A stretch of 64,000 bases of DNA from Streptomyces sp. NBC_01304 (GTDB lineage Bacteria; Actinomycetota; Actinomycetes; Streptomycetales; Streptomycetaceae): assembly GCF_035975855.1 (NCBI RefSeq), contig NZ_CP109055.1, positions 10,416,001 to 10,480,000 on the forward strand. The letters run 5' to 3'. Made by a program: the position numbers and the translations under genes. Positions 39,101-50,606 of this stretch are shown here, one piece after another. The notes beneath the pieces are model-generated. The model saw only the letters and a program-made list of their open reading frames with translations, searched no databases and was not told where the DNA came from. Position 1 is the first letter of the stretch; each line of letters starts with the position of its first letter.

Positions 39101-39139
39101 TGCACGCCGAACGTGATGACCTCCCTGCACGCCGAACGT
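39101..39139 (+). repeat. 14-bp direct repeat in the metK leader
   Basis: TGCACGCCGAACGT occurs at 39101-39114 and again at 39126-39139 (25-bp period) in the 88-bp gap before metK. It could be a regulator site or chance duplication. I see no folded SAM-riboswitch pattern. Confidence 0.45.
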
Positions 39140-39166
39140 ACTGAGAACTCACCCTTCTGGAGAGCC

Positions 39167-40378
39167 ATGTCCCGTCGCCTGTTCACCTCGGAGTCCGTGA
39201 CCGAGGGACACCCTGACAAGATCGCCGACCAGATCAGCGACACGATCCTGGACGCGCTGCTGCGCCAGGACCCGTCCTCGCGCGTCGCGGTCGAGACCCT
39301 GATCACCACCGGCCAGGTGCACGTCGCGGGCGAGGTGACGACCGGCGCGTACGCCGATGTCGCCACCCTCGTGCGCGAAAAGATCCTGGAGATCGGCTAC
39401 GACGCGTCGGGCAAGGGCTTCGACGGGGCGTCCTGCGGTGTGTCCGTGTCGATCGGCGCCCAGTCGCCCGACATCGCCCAGGGTGTCGACACCGCTTACG
39501 AACGACGCGTCGAAGGCGCCGAGGACGACGCGCTCGACAGCCAGGGCGCCGGCGACCAGGGCCTGATGTTCGGGTACGCCACCGACGAGACGCCCAGTCT
39601 GATGCCGCTGCCGATCGAGCTGGCCCACCGCCTCTCGCACCGGCTCAGCGAGGTCCGCAAGGACGGCACCGTCCCCTACCTGCGCCCCGACGGCAAGACC
39701 CAGGTCACCATCGAGTACCTGGGCAGCCGCCCGGTCCGCCTGGACACCGTCGTCGTCTCCTCCCAGCACGCCGCCGGCATCGACCTGGACGAGCTGCTGG
39801 TCCCCGACATACGCCGGCACGTCGTCGAGCACGTACTGGCCCAACTCGCCGACGACGACATCAAGTTGGAGACCGAGGACTACCGCCTCCTGGTCAACCC
39901 CACCGGCCGGTTCGAGATCGGCGGCCCGATGGGCGACGCGGGTCTGACCGGCCGCAAGATCATCATCGACACCTACGGCGGCATGGCCCGCCACGGCGGC
40001 GGCGCCTTCTCCGGCAAGGACCCGTCCAAGGTCGACCGCTCGGCCGCCTACGCGACACGCTGGGTCGCCAAGAACATCGTCGCCGCGGGCCTCGCCGCCC
40101 GTTGCGAGGTCCAGGTCGCCTACGCCATCGGCAAGGCCGAACCCGTCGGTCTCTTCGTCGAGACCTTCGGCACCGGCACCGTCGCCCAGGAACGCATCGA
40201 GAAGGCCATCACCGAGGTCTTCGACCTCCGCCCGGCCGCGATCATCCGCGACCTCGACCTGCTCCGCCCGATCTACGCCCAGACAGCAGCATACGGCCAC
40301 TTCGGCCGCGAACTGCCGGACTTCACCTGGGAGCGGACCGACCGGGCGCAGGCGCTCAAGGCGGCCGCAGGAGTCTGA
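39167..40378 (+). CDS. metK: S-adenosylmethionine synthetase
   Basis: ATG 39167 is preceded by GGAG. The product has 403 residues, normal for the family. It starts with [20 protein letters not shown] (ATP-binding GHPDK) and has the [12 protein letters not shown] hexapeptide region and the phosphate loop [16 protein letters not shown]. It condenses ATP with methionine to SAM in the cytosol. It heads a five-gene methyl-cycle cassette inside the biosynthetic cluster. A SAM supply gene here, besides the presumed housekeeping copy elsewhere, suggests heavy methylation by the pathway (inference). A 146-bp gap follows before the kinase gene, with 11-bp GACGGGCGTCC repeats right at the stop codon. 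Confidence 0.97.
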   Translation: MSRRLFTSESVTEGHPDKIADQISDTILDALLRQDPSSRVAVETLITTGQVHVAGEVTTGAYADVATLVREKILEIGYDASGKGFDGASCGVSVSIGAQSPDIAQGVDTAYERRVEGAEDDALDSQGAGDQGLMFGYATDETPSLMPLPIELAHRLSHRLSEVRKDGTVPYLRPDGKTQVTIEYLGSRPVRLDTVVVSSQHAAGIDLDELLVPDIRRHVVEHVLAQLADDDIKLETEDYRLLVNPTGRFEIGGPMGDAGLTGRKIIIDTYGGMARHGGGAFSGKDPSKVDRSAAYATRWVAKNIVAAGLAARCEVQVAYAIGKAEPVGLFVETFGTGTVAQERIEKAITEVFDLRPAAIIRDLDLLRPIYAQTAAYGHFGRELPDFTWERTDRAQALKAAAGV

Positions 40379-40524
40379 CGGGCGTCCGACGGGCGTCCGA
40401 ACCGGCGTCCGTCCGGCGCCGAGGGCGCCACCTCACCGGCCCAGGGGGCGGACAGCATCCCCCGGCCCCGACCCCGACACCGGCCCCGGCCTTCGGCCGC
40501 CCGATCAGGAGTTCAGGAGTTCAG

Positions 40525-41508
40525 GTGCGTATCGCGGTGACAGGCTCCATAGCCACAGACCATCTGATGGTCTTCCCCGGCCGGTTCGCGGATCAGCTGA
40601 TCCCCGACCAGCTCGCCCATGTCTCGCTCTCCTTCCTGGTCGACGCGCTCGAAGTGCGCCGGGGCGGAGTCGCGGCCAACATCGCCTTCGGGCTCGGCAG
40701 CCTCGGTCTCGAACCGCTCCTCGTCGGAGCCGTGGGAAGCGACTTCGCCGAGTACGAGGTGTGGCTCAAGGAACACGGCGTCGACACCGGCGCCGTCCAC
40801 GTCTCCACCGAACGGCAGACCGCCCGCTTCACCTGCGTCACCGACCAGGATGCCAACCAGATCGCGTCGTTCTACGCCGGTGCCATGCAGGAGGCCCGCG
40901 ACATCGACCTCTGGCACCTCACCGGCGGGCAGAGCAGGCCCGACCTCGTGCTGATCGGCCCGAACGACCCGGCCGCGATGCTCCGCCACACCGAGGAGTG
41001 CCGGGACCTCGGCCTCGCCTTCGCCGCCGACCCCTCCCAGCAACTCGCCCGCCTGGAGGGCTCGGAGGTACGGGACCTGGTGTGCGGCGCCCGCTGGCTG
41101 TTCACCAACGAGTACGAGTCCGCCCTGCTGCTCGAACGTGCCGGCTGGGAACGCGGCGACGTCCTCGAACGCGTCGGCACCTGGATCACCACGCTGGGCG
41201 GCGAGGGCGTACGCATCGAGGCCGCGAACCAGCCACCGGTCAAGGTCCCGGCCGTACCCGACGCCCACGTGGCGGACCCCACCGGCGTCGGTGACGCCTT
41301 CCGCGCCGGCTTCCTCGCCGCGGCCGGCGACGGACTGCCACTGGAGTCCGCGGCCCGACTCGGCTGCGTACTGGCCTCACTCGCCCTGGACACGGTCGGC
41401 TCACAGTCGTACAGCGTGGACGCCGCACAGCTCCTGGCGACGGCCACGCGCGCGTACGGCGCCGAGGCCGCGGCGGAACTCGCCCCGCTCCTGGAGCGCA
41501 CACCATGA
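40525..41508 (+). CDS. adoK: PfkB-family kinase, probable adenosine kinase
   Basis: GTG 40525, with two tandem AGGAG boxes (40507-40511 and 40515-40519) created by a short duplication; the nearer one has good spacing. The product has 327 residues, with N-terminal RRGGVAANIAFGLGSLG sugar-site signature and the C-terminal PfkB catalytic motif DPTGVGDAFRAGF. Within a methyl-cycle operon the expected job is phosphorylating the adenosine released by AhcY, which pulls S-adenosylhomocysteine hydrolysis forward. Specificity is inferred from context; ribokinase-like activity is not excluded. The stop overlaps the metH start (ATGA). Confidence 0.85.
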   Translation: MRIAVTGSIATDHLMVFPGRFADQLIPDQLAHVSLSFLVDALEVRRGGVAANIAFGLGSLGLEPLLVGAVGSDFAEYEVWLKEHGVDTGAVHVSTERQTARFTCVTDQDANQIASFYAGAMQEARDIDLWHLTGGQSRPDLVLIGPNDPAAMLRHTEECRDLGLAFAADPSQQLARLEGSEVRDLVCGARWLFTNEYESALLLERAGWERGDVLERVGTWITTLGGEGVRIEAANQPPVKVPAVPDAHVADPTGVGDAFRAGFLAAAGDGLPLESAARLGCVLASLALDTVGSQSYSVDAAQLLATATRAYGAEAAAELAPLLERTP

Positions 41509-44500
41509 CGGCGACCCGCATCTCCGCTCTCCGTGAGGCGCTTGCCACTCGTGTGGTGGTGGCCGACGGGGCGATGGGCACGATGCTTCAGGCGCAGGAC
41601 CCCACGCTCGATGACTTTCAGCAGCTCGAGGGCTGTAACGAGATTCTGAACGTGACCCGGCCGGACATTGTGCGGTCGGTGCACGAGGAGTATTTCGCGG
41701 TCGGTGTGGACTGCGTGGAGACGAATACGTTCGGTGCGAACTTCGCCGCGTTGAACGAGTACGACATTCCCGAGCGGAATTTCGAGCTTTCGGAGTCCGG
41801 CGCCCGGATCGCCCGCGAGGTCGCGGACGAGTTCGGTGCGAAGGACGGCCGTCAGCGGTGGGTGCTCGGGTCGATGGGTCCCGGCACGAAGTTGCCGACG
41901 TTGGGCCATGCCCCGTACGTCACGCTGCGGGACGCGTACCAGATCAATGCCGAGGGCATGATCGCCGGTGGTGCGGATGCCCTGTTGGTGGAGACGACGC
42001 AGGACCTGCTGCAGACCAAGGCCGCGATTCTCGGTGCCCGTAGGGCTCTGGAGGCGACCGGTACGAACCTTCCGGTGATCTGTTCGGTGACGGTGGAGAC
42101 GACCGGCACGATGCTGCTGGGCTCGGAGATCGGCGCCGCCCTGACGGCGTTGGAGCCGTTGGGCATCGACATGATCGGCCTCAACTGCGCGACCGGCCCG
42201 GCGGAGATGAGCGAGCATCTGCGCTATCTGGCCCGGCATTCGCGGATCCCGATCTCCTGCATGCCCAATGCCGGCCTGCCGGTACTCGGTAAGGACGGCG
42301 CGCACTATCCGCTGTCCGCTTCGGAGATGGCGGACGCTCAGGAGACGTTCGTACGTGAATACGGCCTGTCCCTGGTCGGTGGGTGTTGCGGTACGACGCC
42401 GGAGCATCTGCGCCAGGTGGTGGAGCGGGTTCGCGGCATGGCTCCGACTGCTCGTGAGCCGCGTCCGGAGCCGGGTGCCGCCTCGCTGTATCAGACGGTG
42501 CCGTTCCGGCAGGACACCTCTTACATGGCCATTGGTGAGCGGACGAACGCGAACGGGTCGAAGAAGTTCCGTGAGGCCATGCTCGAGGCCCGTTGGGACG
42601 ACTGTGTGGAGATGGCGCGGGATCAGATCCGTGAGGGTGCGCACATGCTCGACCTGTGCGTCGACTACGTCGGCCGGGACGGTGTCGCGGACATGGAAGA
42701 GCTGGCGGGCCGCTTCGCCACTGCTTCTACGTTGCCGATCGTGCTGGACTCCACCGAAGTGCCGGTGATTCAGGCCGGGTTGGAGAAGCTGGGCGGTCGC
42801 GCGGTCATCAACTCCGTCAACTACGAGGACGGCGACGGCCCCGAATCCCGCTTCGCGAAGGTCACCAAGCTGGCGCAGGAGCACGGTGCCGCGCTGATCG
42901 CGTTGACCATCGACGAGGAGGGCCAGGCGCGCACGGTCGAGCACAAGGTAGCCATCGCGGAGCGTCTGATCGAGGACTTGACCGGCAACTGGGGCATCCA
43001 CGAGTCGGACATCCTCATCGACACCCTGACCTTCACCATCTGCACAGGTCAGGAGGAGTCGAGGGGCGACGGCATCGCGACGATCGAGGCGATCCGCGAG
43101 CTGAAGCGCCGCCACCCCGATGTTCAGACCACCCTGGGCCTGTCCAACATCTCCTTCGGTCTCAACCCGGCCGCCCGCGTCGTCCTCAACTCCGTCTTCC
43201 TGGACGAGTGTGTGAAGGCGGGCCTGGATTCGGCGATCGTGCACGCGAGCAAGATTCTGCCGATCGCCCGGCTGGAAGAGGAGCAGGTGAAGGTCGCCCT
43301 CGACCTGATCTACGACCGCCGTGCGGAGGGTTACGACCCGCTGCAGAAGCTGATGGCGTTGTTCGAGGGCGCCACGATGAAGTCGATGAAGGCGGGCAAG
43401 GCCGAGGAGCTTCTGGCCCTGCCGCTGGAGGAGCGTCTGCAGCGGCGCATCATCGACGGCGAGAAGAAGGGCCTGGAGGCCGACCTCGACGAGGCCCTCA
43501 CCAGCACGCCGGCCCTGGACATCGTCAACAACACCCTCCTGGAGGGCATGAAGGTCGTCGGTGAGCTCTTCGGGTCGGGGCAGATGCAGTTGCCGTTCGT
43601 GCTGCAGTCCGCCGAGGTGATGAAGACCGCGGTCGCCCACCTGGAGCCGCACATGGAAAAGAGCGATGCGGAGGGCAAGGGCACCATCGTCCTGGCCACG
43701 GTCCGCGGTGACGTGCATGACATCGGCAAGAACCTGGTCGACATCATCTTGTCGAACAACGGCTACAACGTGGTCAACCTCGGGATCAAGCAGCCGGTCT
43801 CGGCGATCCTGGAGGCGGCCGAGGAGCACCGTGCGGATGTGATCGGCATGTCCGGTCTGCTGGTGAAGTCCACGGTGATCATGAAGGAGAACCTTCAGGA
43901 GCTCAACCAGCGCAAGCTGGCCGCCGACTTCCCCGTCATCCTGGGCGGCGCCGCGCTGACACGGGCGTACGTCGAGCAGGACCTGCACGAAATCTACGAG
44001 GGCGAAGTCCGCTACGCCCGCGACGCGTTCGAGGGTCTGCGTCTGATGGACGCGTTGATCGCGGTCAAGCGCGGAGTACCGGGGGCGACGCTCCCGGAGC
44101 TCAAGCAGCGCCGCGTCAAGGCGACTTCAAATGCTGTGGTCGAGGAGCGGATCGAGGAGGGCCCGGCCCGCTCGGACGTGGCTGTCGACAACCCCATCCC
44201 CGCCCCGCCGTTCTGGGGCACCCGCGTCATCAAGGGCATCCAGCTCAAGGAGTACGCGTCCTGGCTGGACGAGGGCGCCCTGTTCAAGGGCCAGTGGGGC
44301 CTCAAGCAGGCCCGCAAGGGCGACGGACCGACGTACGAGGAACTCGTCGAGACCGAGGGGCGTCCCCACCTGCGCGGCTGGCTGGACCGGCTGCAGACGG
44401 ACAACCTCCTCGAAGCGGCTGTGGTCCACGGCTACTTCCCCTGTGTCTCCAAGGGCGAGGACCTGATCATTCTCAATGAGCAGGGCAACGAACGGACCCG

Positions 44501-44999
44501 GTTCACCTTCCCCCGTCAGCGTCGCGGCCGCTATTTGTGTCTGGCGGACTTCTTCCGCCCCGAGGAGTCCGGCGAGATCGACGTGGTCGGCCTGCAGGTC
44601 GTGACCATGGGCTCGAAGATCGGTGAGGCCACGGCCGAGCTCTTCGAATCCAACTCCTACCGTGACTACCTCGAACTGCACGGCCTGTCCGTCCAGTTGG
44701 CCGAGGCCCTCGCCGAGTACTGGCACGCCCGCGTCCGCACCGAACTGGGCATCGCCGCGGACGACCCGGGTTCGATGGACGGCATGTTCCGCACCGAATA
44801 CCAGGGCTGCCGCTACTCCCTGGGCTATCCCGCCTGCCCCGACCTTGAAGACCGGGCGAAGATCGCCGATCTGCTGCAGCCGGAGCGGATCGGGGTCCAG
44901 CTCTCCGAGGAGTTCCAGCTCCACCCCGAGCAGTCCACCGACGCCATCGTGCTGCACCACCCCGAAGCGACGTACTTCAACGCGGGAGGCCGGGCATGA
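41505..44999 (+). CDS. metH: Cobalamin-dependent methionine synthase
   Basis: 1164 residues from ATG 41505. Domain order is complete: homocysteine S-methyltransferase (about 1-320, with the Zn-binding GGCCGT Cys pair), pterin/methyl-THF domain (about 340-620), B12-binding domain with DVHDIGKN, whose His738 is the axial cobalt ligand, and a C-terminal SAM-dependent reactivation domain (about 900-1164, containing [10 protein letters not shown]). It transfers methyl from 5-methyl-THF to homocysteine. The first two thirds use more T/G-ending codons (GGT, CGT, TTG) than neighbouring genes, so it may have a different history, for example a copied housekeeping gene. It overlaps adoK and metF by 4 bp on each side, so translation is probably coupled. 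Confidence 0.97.
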   Translation: MTATRISALREALATRVVVADGAMGTMLQAQDPTLDDFQQLEGCNEILNVTRPDIVRSVHEEYFAVGVDCVETNTFGANFAALNEYDIPERNFELSESGARIAREVADEFGAKDGRQRWVLGSMGPGTKLPTLGHAPYVTLRDAYQINAEGMIAGGADALLVETTQDLLQTKAAILGARRALEATGTNLPVICSVTVETTGTMLLGSEIGAALTALEPLGIDMIGLNCATGPAEMSEHLRYLARHSRIPISCMPNAGLPVLGKDGAHYPLSASEMADAQETFVREYGLSLVGGCCGTTPEHLRQVVERVRGMAPTAREPRPEPGAASLYQTVPFRQDTSYMAIGERTNANGSKKFREAMLEARWDDCVEMARDQIREGAHMLDLCVDYVGRDGVADMEELAGRFATASTLPIVLDSTEVPVIQAGLEKLGGRAVINSVNYEDGDGPESRFAKVTKLAQEHGAALIALTIDEEGQARTVEHKVAIAERLIEDLTGNWGIHESDILIDTLTFTICTGQEESRGDGIATIEAIRELKRRHPDVQTTLGLSNISFGLNPAARVVLNSVFLDECVKAGLDSAIVHASKILPIARLEEEQVKVALDLIYDRRAEGYDPLQKLMALFEGATMKSMKAGKAEELLALPLEERLQRRIIDGEKKGLEADLDEALTSTPALDIVNNTLLEGMKVVGELFGSGQMQLPFVLQSAEVMKTAVAHLEPHMEKSDAEGKGTIVLATVRGDVHDIGKNLVDIILSNNGYNVVNLGIKQPVSAILEAAEEHRADVIGMSGLLVKSTVIMKENLQELNQRKLAADFPVILGGAALTRAYVEQDLHEIYEGEVRYARDAFEGLRLMDALIAVKRGVPGATLPELKQRRVKATSNAVVEERIEEGPARSDVAVDNPIPAPPFWGTRVIKGIQLKEYASWLDEGALFKGQWGLKQARKGDGPTYEELVETEGRPHLRGWLDRLQTDNLLEAAVVHGYFPCVSKGEDLIILNEQGNERTRFTFPRQRRGRYLCLADFFRPEESGEIDVVGLQVVTMGSKIGEATAELFESNSYRDYLELHGLSVQLAEALAEYWHARVRTELGIAADDPGSMDGMFRTEYQGCRYSLGYPACPDLEDRAKIADLLQPERIGVQLSEEFQLHPEQSTDAIVLHHPEATYFNAGGRA

Positions 45000-45878
45000 C
45001 CTCCTCCCTGCGCGACACCCTCGCGAGCGGGAAGCGCTCCTTCTCGTTCGAGTTCTTCCCGCCGAAGACCGAAGCGGGCGCACGTACGTTGTGGAACGCG
45101 ATCCGCCGGATCGAGCCCCTGGCACCGACGTTCGTGTCCGTCACCTACGGTGCGGGCGGCTCGTCGAGGGACCGTACGGTCGAGGTGACCAAGCGCATCG
45201 CGGCCGAGACGACCCTGCGGCCCGTCGCCCACCTCACCGCCGTCGGCCACTCGGTCGCCGAACTGCGCCACATCATCGGCCAGTACGCGGACGCCGGCGT
45301 ACGCGACGTCCTCGCCCTGCGCGGCGACCCGCCGGGCGACCCCAACGCCCCCTGGATCCCGCATCCGGAGGGCTACTCCCATGCCCATGAACTGGTCTCC
45401 CTGGTAAGGCAGTCGGGGAACTTCAGCGTCGGCGTGGCCGCCTTCCCCGAGCGGCACCCGCGCTCACCCGACTGGGACAGCGACATCCGGCACTACGTCA
45501 ACAAGTGCCGGGCCGGCGCCGACTACGCCATCACCCAGATGTTCTTCCACGTCGACGACTATCTGCGGCTGCGCGACCGGGTGGCCGCGGCGGGCTGCGA
45601 CACCCCGATCATCCCCGAGATCATGCCCGCCACCGACGTACGCCAGATCCGCCGCTTCGCCGAACTCAGCAGCGCGGCCTTCCCACCGGAGCTCGCCCGC
45701 CGCCTGGAGGCAGCCGGCGGGGATCCGGCCGAAGGGCACCGCATCGGGGTCGCCTACGCCACCGCCATGGCCGACCGGCTGCTGGCCGAAGGCGCCCCCG
45801 GGCTGCACTACATCACGCTCAACAAGTCGACCGCGACGCTCGAGATCCACCAGAACATCCAGAACTCAAGGAGTGCTC

Positions 45879-45901
<23 letters not shown>
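44996..45901 (+). CDS. metF: 5,10-methylenetetrahydrofolate reductase
   Basis: 301 residues from ATG 44996, overlapping the metH stop. Family signatures: [11 protein letters not shown] at the N-terminus, [21 protein letters not shown] and the [16 protein letters not shown] segment. It makes the 5-methyl-THF that metH consumes, using FAD. Its 3' end runs 23 bp into the ahcY gene, whose ribosome binding site lies inside metF. Confidence 0.96.
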
Positions 45902-47297
<1,396 letters not shown>

Positions 47298-47333
47298 CCC
47301 ACACCGGTCACGTACTGACCGACGCCGGTCGCA

Positions 47334-47385
47334 CGAACGGCTGGGGGCCGCCACCGCTCACGCGGTGGCGGCCCCCAGCCGTTCG
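47334..47385. terminator. 24-bp perfect hairpin between converging genes
   Basis: Arms 47334-47357 and 47362-47385 pair perfectly over 24 bp with a 4-nt loop. It sits between ahcY (plus) and the adenylation fragment (minus, ending 47406), so it can end transcription from both sides. Confidence 0.93.
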
Positions 47386-47405
47386 GTCGGGACGGTGCAA
47401 TCGCC

Positions 47406-48425
47406 TCAGAGGAGCCCTGCTCCATCGGGCAGGGCGACCACCTTCGCGTTCGGCGCGGTGCCGCCGTCCTGCCAGCTGCGTACATCCGCGGCCGCCGAGC
47501 CCCCGTCGGCGAGCACGACGCGGCGCAGTGCGGGCAGCCGGATCCTCCCGTCGCCGGTCGCCGCCGCCAACTGGCCGAAGGCGTCCGGACGTTGACTGAG
47601 GACGGTGACGCGACGGTCCGCGAGCAGCCGTGCCAACTGATCCGGGTCCGTGGCGGCTTCGTGGTCGGCCATCACCAGGCGGCCGCCGTGGAGCAGCGGG
47701 CCCCACAGTTCCCACACGCTGAGGTCGGCGTTCAGCGGATGGCAGAGCGTCCACACGTCGTCCGGGCCGGTGTCGACCAGCGGCACGGCCGTATCCAGGT
47801 GGGCGAGCACCTGGGCATGCCCGACCACCCGGCCCTCGGGGCCCGAGTCCGCCGTGTGCATCACGTACGCGCTGCCCTGGGGGAGCGAGGCCGGCTCGTG
47901 CCCGGAGTCCGCCCCGTACAGGAGGCGCGAGGCGAGGACGAACGGGCCCGCCTTCAGGAGCGGCACCTCGTCCTCGAGCAGACCGCAGTCGGTGAGGATG
48001 AGCCCGGCGCCGGAGTCCTCCAGCGCATAGGCCTGGTGGTCCGCCGGGTCGTCGGCGTCCAGCGGCACGCAGGGCACACCGGCACGCAGTACGCCGATGA
48101 CCGCCGCCGGCGCGAACCGGGTGCGCGCGGCCCGCACGGCCACCGGCCGACCGGGCTCGGCACGGCCCTCGAGCCGCCGGGCCACGTCGTCGGCCAGCCA
48201 CTCCAGCTCCAGATACGTGGCCTCGCCGTCGGAGTCGCAGGTGGCGGTACGGGCGGGGTGCCGGGCCGCGGTGCGCGCGAACCGGGTGTCGATCCGGTCC
48301 GGTGCGATCCCGATCCGGTCGAGCAGCCTGCCCACGTCCGTGGCGAGCTGGTCGAGCTCGGTCAGCGCGGGCCCCGGGGACGGTGGGGTGGCCGGGCTGG
48401 ATTCTGGCCTGGTGCGGTCGTGCAT
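47406..48425 (-). CDS. Truncated, degenerate NRPS adenylation domain
   Basis: ATG at 48425 has GGGAGG five bases upstream. The product has 339 residues, against about 500 for a full adenylation domain. It follows the N-terminal subdomain (GVLRAGVPCVPLDADDP, then an A3-like MHTADSGPEGRVVGH, then NADLSVWELWGPLLHGGRL) and stops near core motif A5. The A3 phosphate loop lacks the usual Thr/Ser-Gly-Thr-Thr-Gly-x-Pro-Lys pattern and its Lys, and everything from A6 to the catalytic Lys of A10 is missing. It cannot be a normal amino-acid-activating enzyme. It lies 162 bp downstream of the MbtH-GNAT gene in the same orientation. Either a relic or a non-catalytic partner, although the intact frame and good RBS suggest it is still translated. 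Confidence 0.78.
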   Translation of the reverse strand: MHDRTRPESSPATPPSPGPALTELDQLATDVGRLLDRIGIAPDRIDTRFARTAARHPARTATCDSDGEATYLELEWLADDVARRLEGRAEPGRPVAVRAARTRFAPAAVIGVLRAGVPCVPLDADDPADHQAYALEDSGAGLILTDCGLLEDEVPLLKAGPFVLASRLLYGADSGHEPASLPQGSAYVMHTADSGPEGRVVGHAQVLAHLDTAVPLVDTGPDDVWTLCHPLNADLSVWELWGPLLHGGRLVMADHEAATDPDQLARLLADRRVTVLSQRPDAFGQLAAATGDGRIRLPALRRVVLADGGSAAADVRSWQDGGTAPNAKVVALPDGAGLL

Positions 48426-48587
48426 CGGAGCCTCCCATACGGGCGTGGACGGACGAGTGGTTGCCTGGGGCCACGGGGTGGCCGGGTCGGCGCGGCCGGC
48501 GCTGCCGGCCGGGCTCCGCCTGCCTGTGCGGGGGACGGGGACGGGGGCGTACGGCGTTCGGACACCTTGCTCCTCAGCGGTACGCGG

Positions 48588-49331
48588 TCAGTGGGTCAGG
48601 ACGTAGCGGACGTGCCCATCGGTCTCGGGCTCCGGTTCGAAACGTGCGCGTTCCAGTGCGCGCCGGGCCGCGAGGTGCCCGGCGGAGGCGGGGGAGGGCA
48701 TGGCGGGGGAGAGGGCAGTGGGGGAGGCGGCGGCAGGGACGGCGGGAACGCGGGCGACGACCTCGCGGACGCCGCTCTGCCGCAGCGCCCAGTGGGCCAG
48801 CTCGTCCAGGGCCTCACCGGCGAAACCCTGGCCCCTGGCCTGCTCGACGAGCTCGAATCCGCCGAGTTCCGCCGCCCCGTCGCGTGGCGGCCCCCGAAAG
48901 CCCATGGTGCCCACCACATGGGCGTCGGCGGTGCGCATCAGCAGATACAGGCCCCAGCCCGGCCGGTGCGTCCCGGCGTCCAGGGCCGCACAGTGCGCAT
49001 GCGCCGCCGCCTGCGGCAGCGAACTCCGGTTGCCCTCCGCCCAGTTGAGCCCGCCACCGTCGCCGGCGGCGATCGAACGCGCCTCGTCGGCCCGGGCCTC
49101 GCGCACCCACAGCCGGGCGCCGGCAAGCAGCACGAGCGACGGCCTGCGGGCGACCCGGGGAGCCTGGCGCGGCGGGGTGAAGCTCCCGTCGTCCCACAGC
49201 TCGGCGATCAGGTCGAGACAGGTCTGTTCGGCACCGCTCCAGCCGGTCAGGTGCCAGCCCGCGGGCAGTTCGGTGCCACTCGGCCACAATGCGTACCTCT
49301 GCCGGTTACTGACAATCACTGCATGCGTCAT
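48588..49331 (-). CDS. MbtH-like domain fused to GNAT N-acetyltransferase
   Basis: ATG 49331 with AGGAG six bases upstream; 247 residues. Residues about 5-50 show the MbtH fingerprint: Asn, then ALWP, PAGW, and CLDLIAELW. From about residue 70 the protein is a GNAT of the RimJ/RimL type (acceptor-site LWVREARADEARSI, cofactor-site EQARGQGFAGEALDELA). MbtH proteins normally bind adenylation domains as solubility or activity partners, and GNATs acetylate amines with acetyl-CoA. One chain carrying both is unusual. A low-complexity Ala/Pro/Ser insertion breaks the C-terminal GNAT region. Its neighbour is the truncated adenylation domain, but it could serve an NRPS outside the window. Domain calls rest on motifs read by eye. 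Confidence 0.75.
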   Translation of the reverse strand: MTHAVIVSNRQRYALWPSGTELPAGWHLTGWSGAEQTCLDLIAELWDDGSFTPPRQAPRVARRPSLVLLAGARLWVREARADEARSIAAGDGGGLNWAEGNRSSLPQAAAHAHCAALDAGTHRPGWGLYLLMRTADAHVVGTMGFRGPPRDGAAELGGFELVEQARGQGFAGEALDELAHWALRQSGVREVVARVPAVPAAASPTALSPAMPSPASAGHLAARRALERARFEPEPETDGHVRYVLTH

Positions 49332-49742
49332 GAAGCGCTCCTGGAGAACCTCGCGATGGTGGAGACAGTGGCCGAATCCGCTAGAGCAACGGTGGAGAAA
49401 CAGCGGGCCAGGCGCCGAACAGTGCCTTGTACGCGGGACAGAAGCGTCGGAAAGCCGTGACGGAAAAGAATCGGAGTGCAGCTTCCAAGGAATAATTTCG
49501 GCCCGCAGCCAAGTCGGAAGGCCGGTCCCCCAGGCATTCCCCGGAATGATTTCAGCAGTGCCTCGCTCGAATCGCGCTAGAGGGCCGCTGGAGAATTCGG
49601 GCCCGGCAATGGCCCCGGGATTCGTGGCTGCCTAGGCTTCCCGGTGTTCGCGCATGCCATCCGCTCCTTCGTAGACGTCCGCGTATGTGGTTGAGCGTTG
49701 TGGCTATGGCTCGTCTCACCGCACAGGAGTTGACTGATCCCT
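49332..49742. promoter_or_regulatory. Divergent intergenic region, about 410 bp
   Basis: Separates the minus-strand MbtH-GNAT gene from the plus-strand NmrA-like gene. It is less GC-rich than its surroundings in places (49455-49500 and 49675-49740), as expected of promoters. No coding frame looks real, and I could not fix -35/-10 pairs or a clear operator. Confidence 0.5.
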
Positions 49743-50570
49743 ATGACGAACACAGAGAACACGCAGTCCACGACACTGGTCATCGGCGGAACCGGCAAGA
49801 CCGGCCGCAGGGTTGCCGAGCGACTCACCGCCAAGGGACTGCCGGTGCGTGTCGGATCACGCTCCGGCGAGCCGCCCTTCGTGTGGGAGGACGCCGGCAC
49901 CTGGGAGGCCGCCCTCGAAGGCGTCTCCGGCGTCTACATCACCTACTACCCCGACCTCGCCTTCCCGGGAGCAGCCGAGCACGTCGAAGCGTTCTCCAAG
50001 CTCGCCGTGTCCAAGGGTGCGCGCCGCCTGGTGCTGCTCTCCGGCCGCGGTGAGGAGGGCGCCGTCATCGGTGAGAACAAGGTCAAGGATTCCGGTGCGG
50101 ACTTCACCATCGTCCGCTCCAGCTTCTTCAACCAGAACTTCGACGAGAGCTTCTTCCTCGACCCCGTCCTGGCCGGCGAGATCGCCCTGCCGACCGGATC
50201 GGCCGTGGAGGCGTTCGTCGACGCCGGCGACATCGCCGACGTCGTCGTGGCGGCGCTCACCGACCCCAAGCACATCGGCAAGACCTATGAGCTGTCCGGC
50301 CCCCGGCTGCTGAGCTTCGGCGACGTGGCGGAGGAGATCTCCAAGGCCACCGGCCGGCAGATCCAGTACATCCCGATCACCAAGGACCAGTACCGCGCCG
50401 CCCTGGTGGAGCACGGTCTGCCCGAGGAATTTGCCGAGCTGTTCGAGAACGTGCTCGACGGGCGCAACGCCCACCTCGTGCACGGCGTGGAGGAGGCCCT
50501 CGGCCGCAAGCCGAAGGACTTCGCCGAGTTCGCCCGGGACGCCGCAGCCACCGGCGTCTGGAACGTCTGA
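49743..50570 (+). CDS. NmrA-like NAD(P)-binding protein
   Basis: ATG 49743 with AGGAG 11 bases upstream; 275 residues. The N-terminal IGGTGKTGRRVAERL is a Rossmann dinucleotide loop (GxxGxxG). The YxxxK pair of active short-chain dehydrogenases is not evident, which fits the NmrA/HSCARG group that senses NAD(P) state or acts as an atypical reductase. It is followed at 36 bp by the hemerythrin-like gene, so the two are probably co-transcribed. A redox or stress role is inferred; no direct link to the polyketide is visible. Confidence 0.85.
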   Translation: MTNTENTQSTTLVIGGTGKTGRRVAERLTAKGLPVRVGSRSGEPPFVWEDAGTWEAALEGVSGVYITYYPDLAFPGAAEHVEAFSKLAVSKGARRLVLLSGRGEEGAVIGENKVKDSGADFTIVRSSFFNQNFDESFFLDPVLAGEIALPTGSAVEAFVDAGDIADVVVAALTDPKHIGKTYELSGPRLLSFGDVAEEISKATGRQIQYIPITKDQYRAALVEHGLPEEFAELFENVLDGRNAHLVHGVEEALGRKPKDFAEFARDAAATGVWNV

Positions 50571-50606
50571 GTACACCGTCCGACCGGCGACGTCAGGAGA
50601 GTGGCC

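Noticed and set aside
39079..39166. SAM riboswitch in the metK leader
   Set aside because: The leader is only 88 bp and lacks a recognisable riboswitch stem arrangement; it shows just a 14-bp direct repeat.
47308..48474. Longer minus-strand frame overlapping the adenylation fragment
   Set aside because: It is Arg-rich, lacks family motifs and runs through the terminator; the frame 47406-48425 has adenylation motifs and a good RBS.
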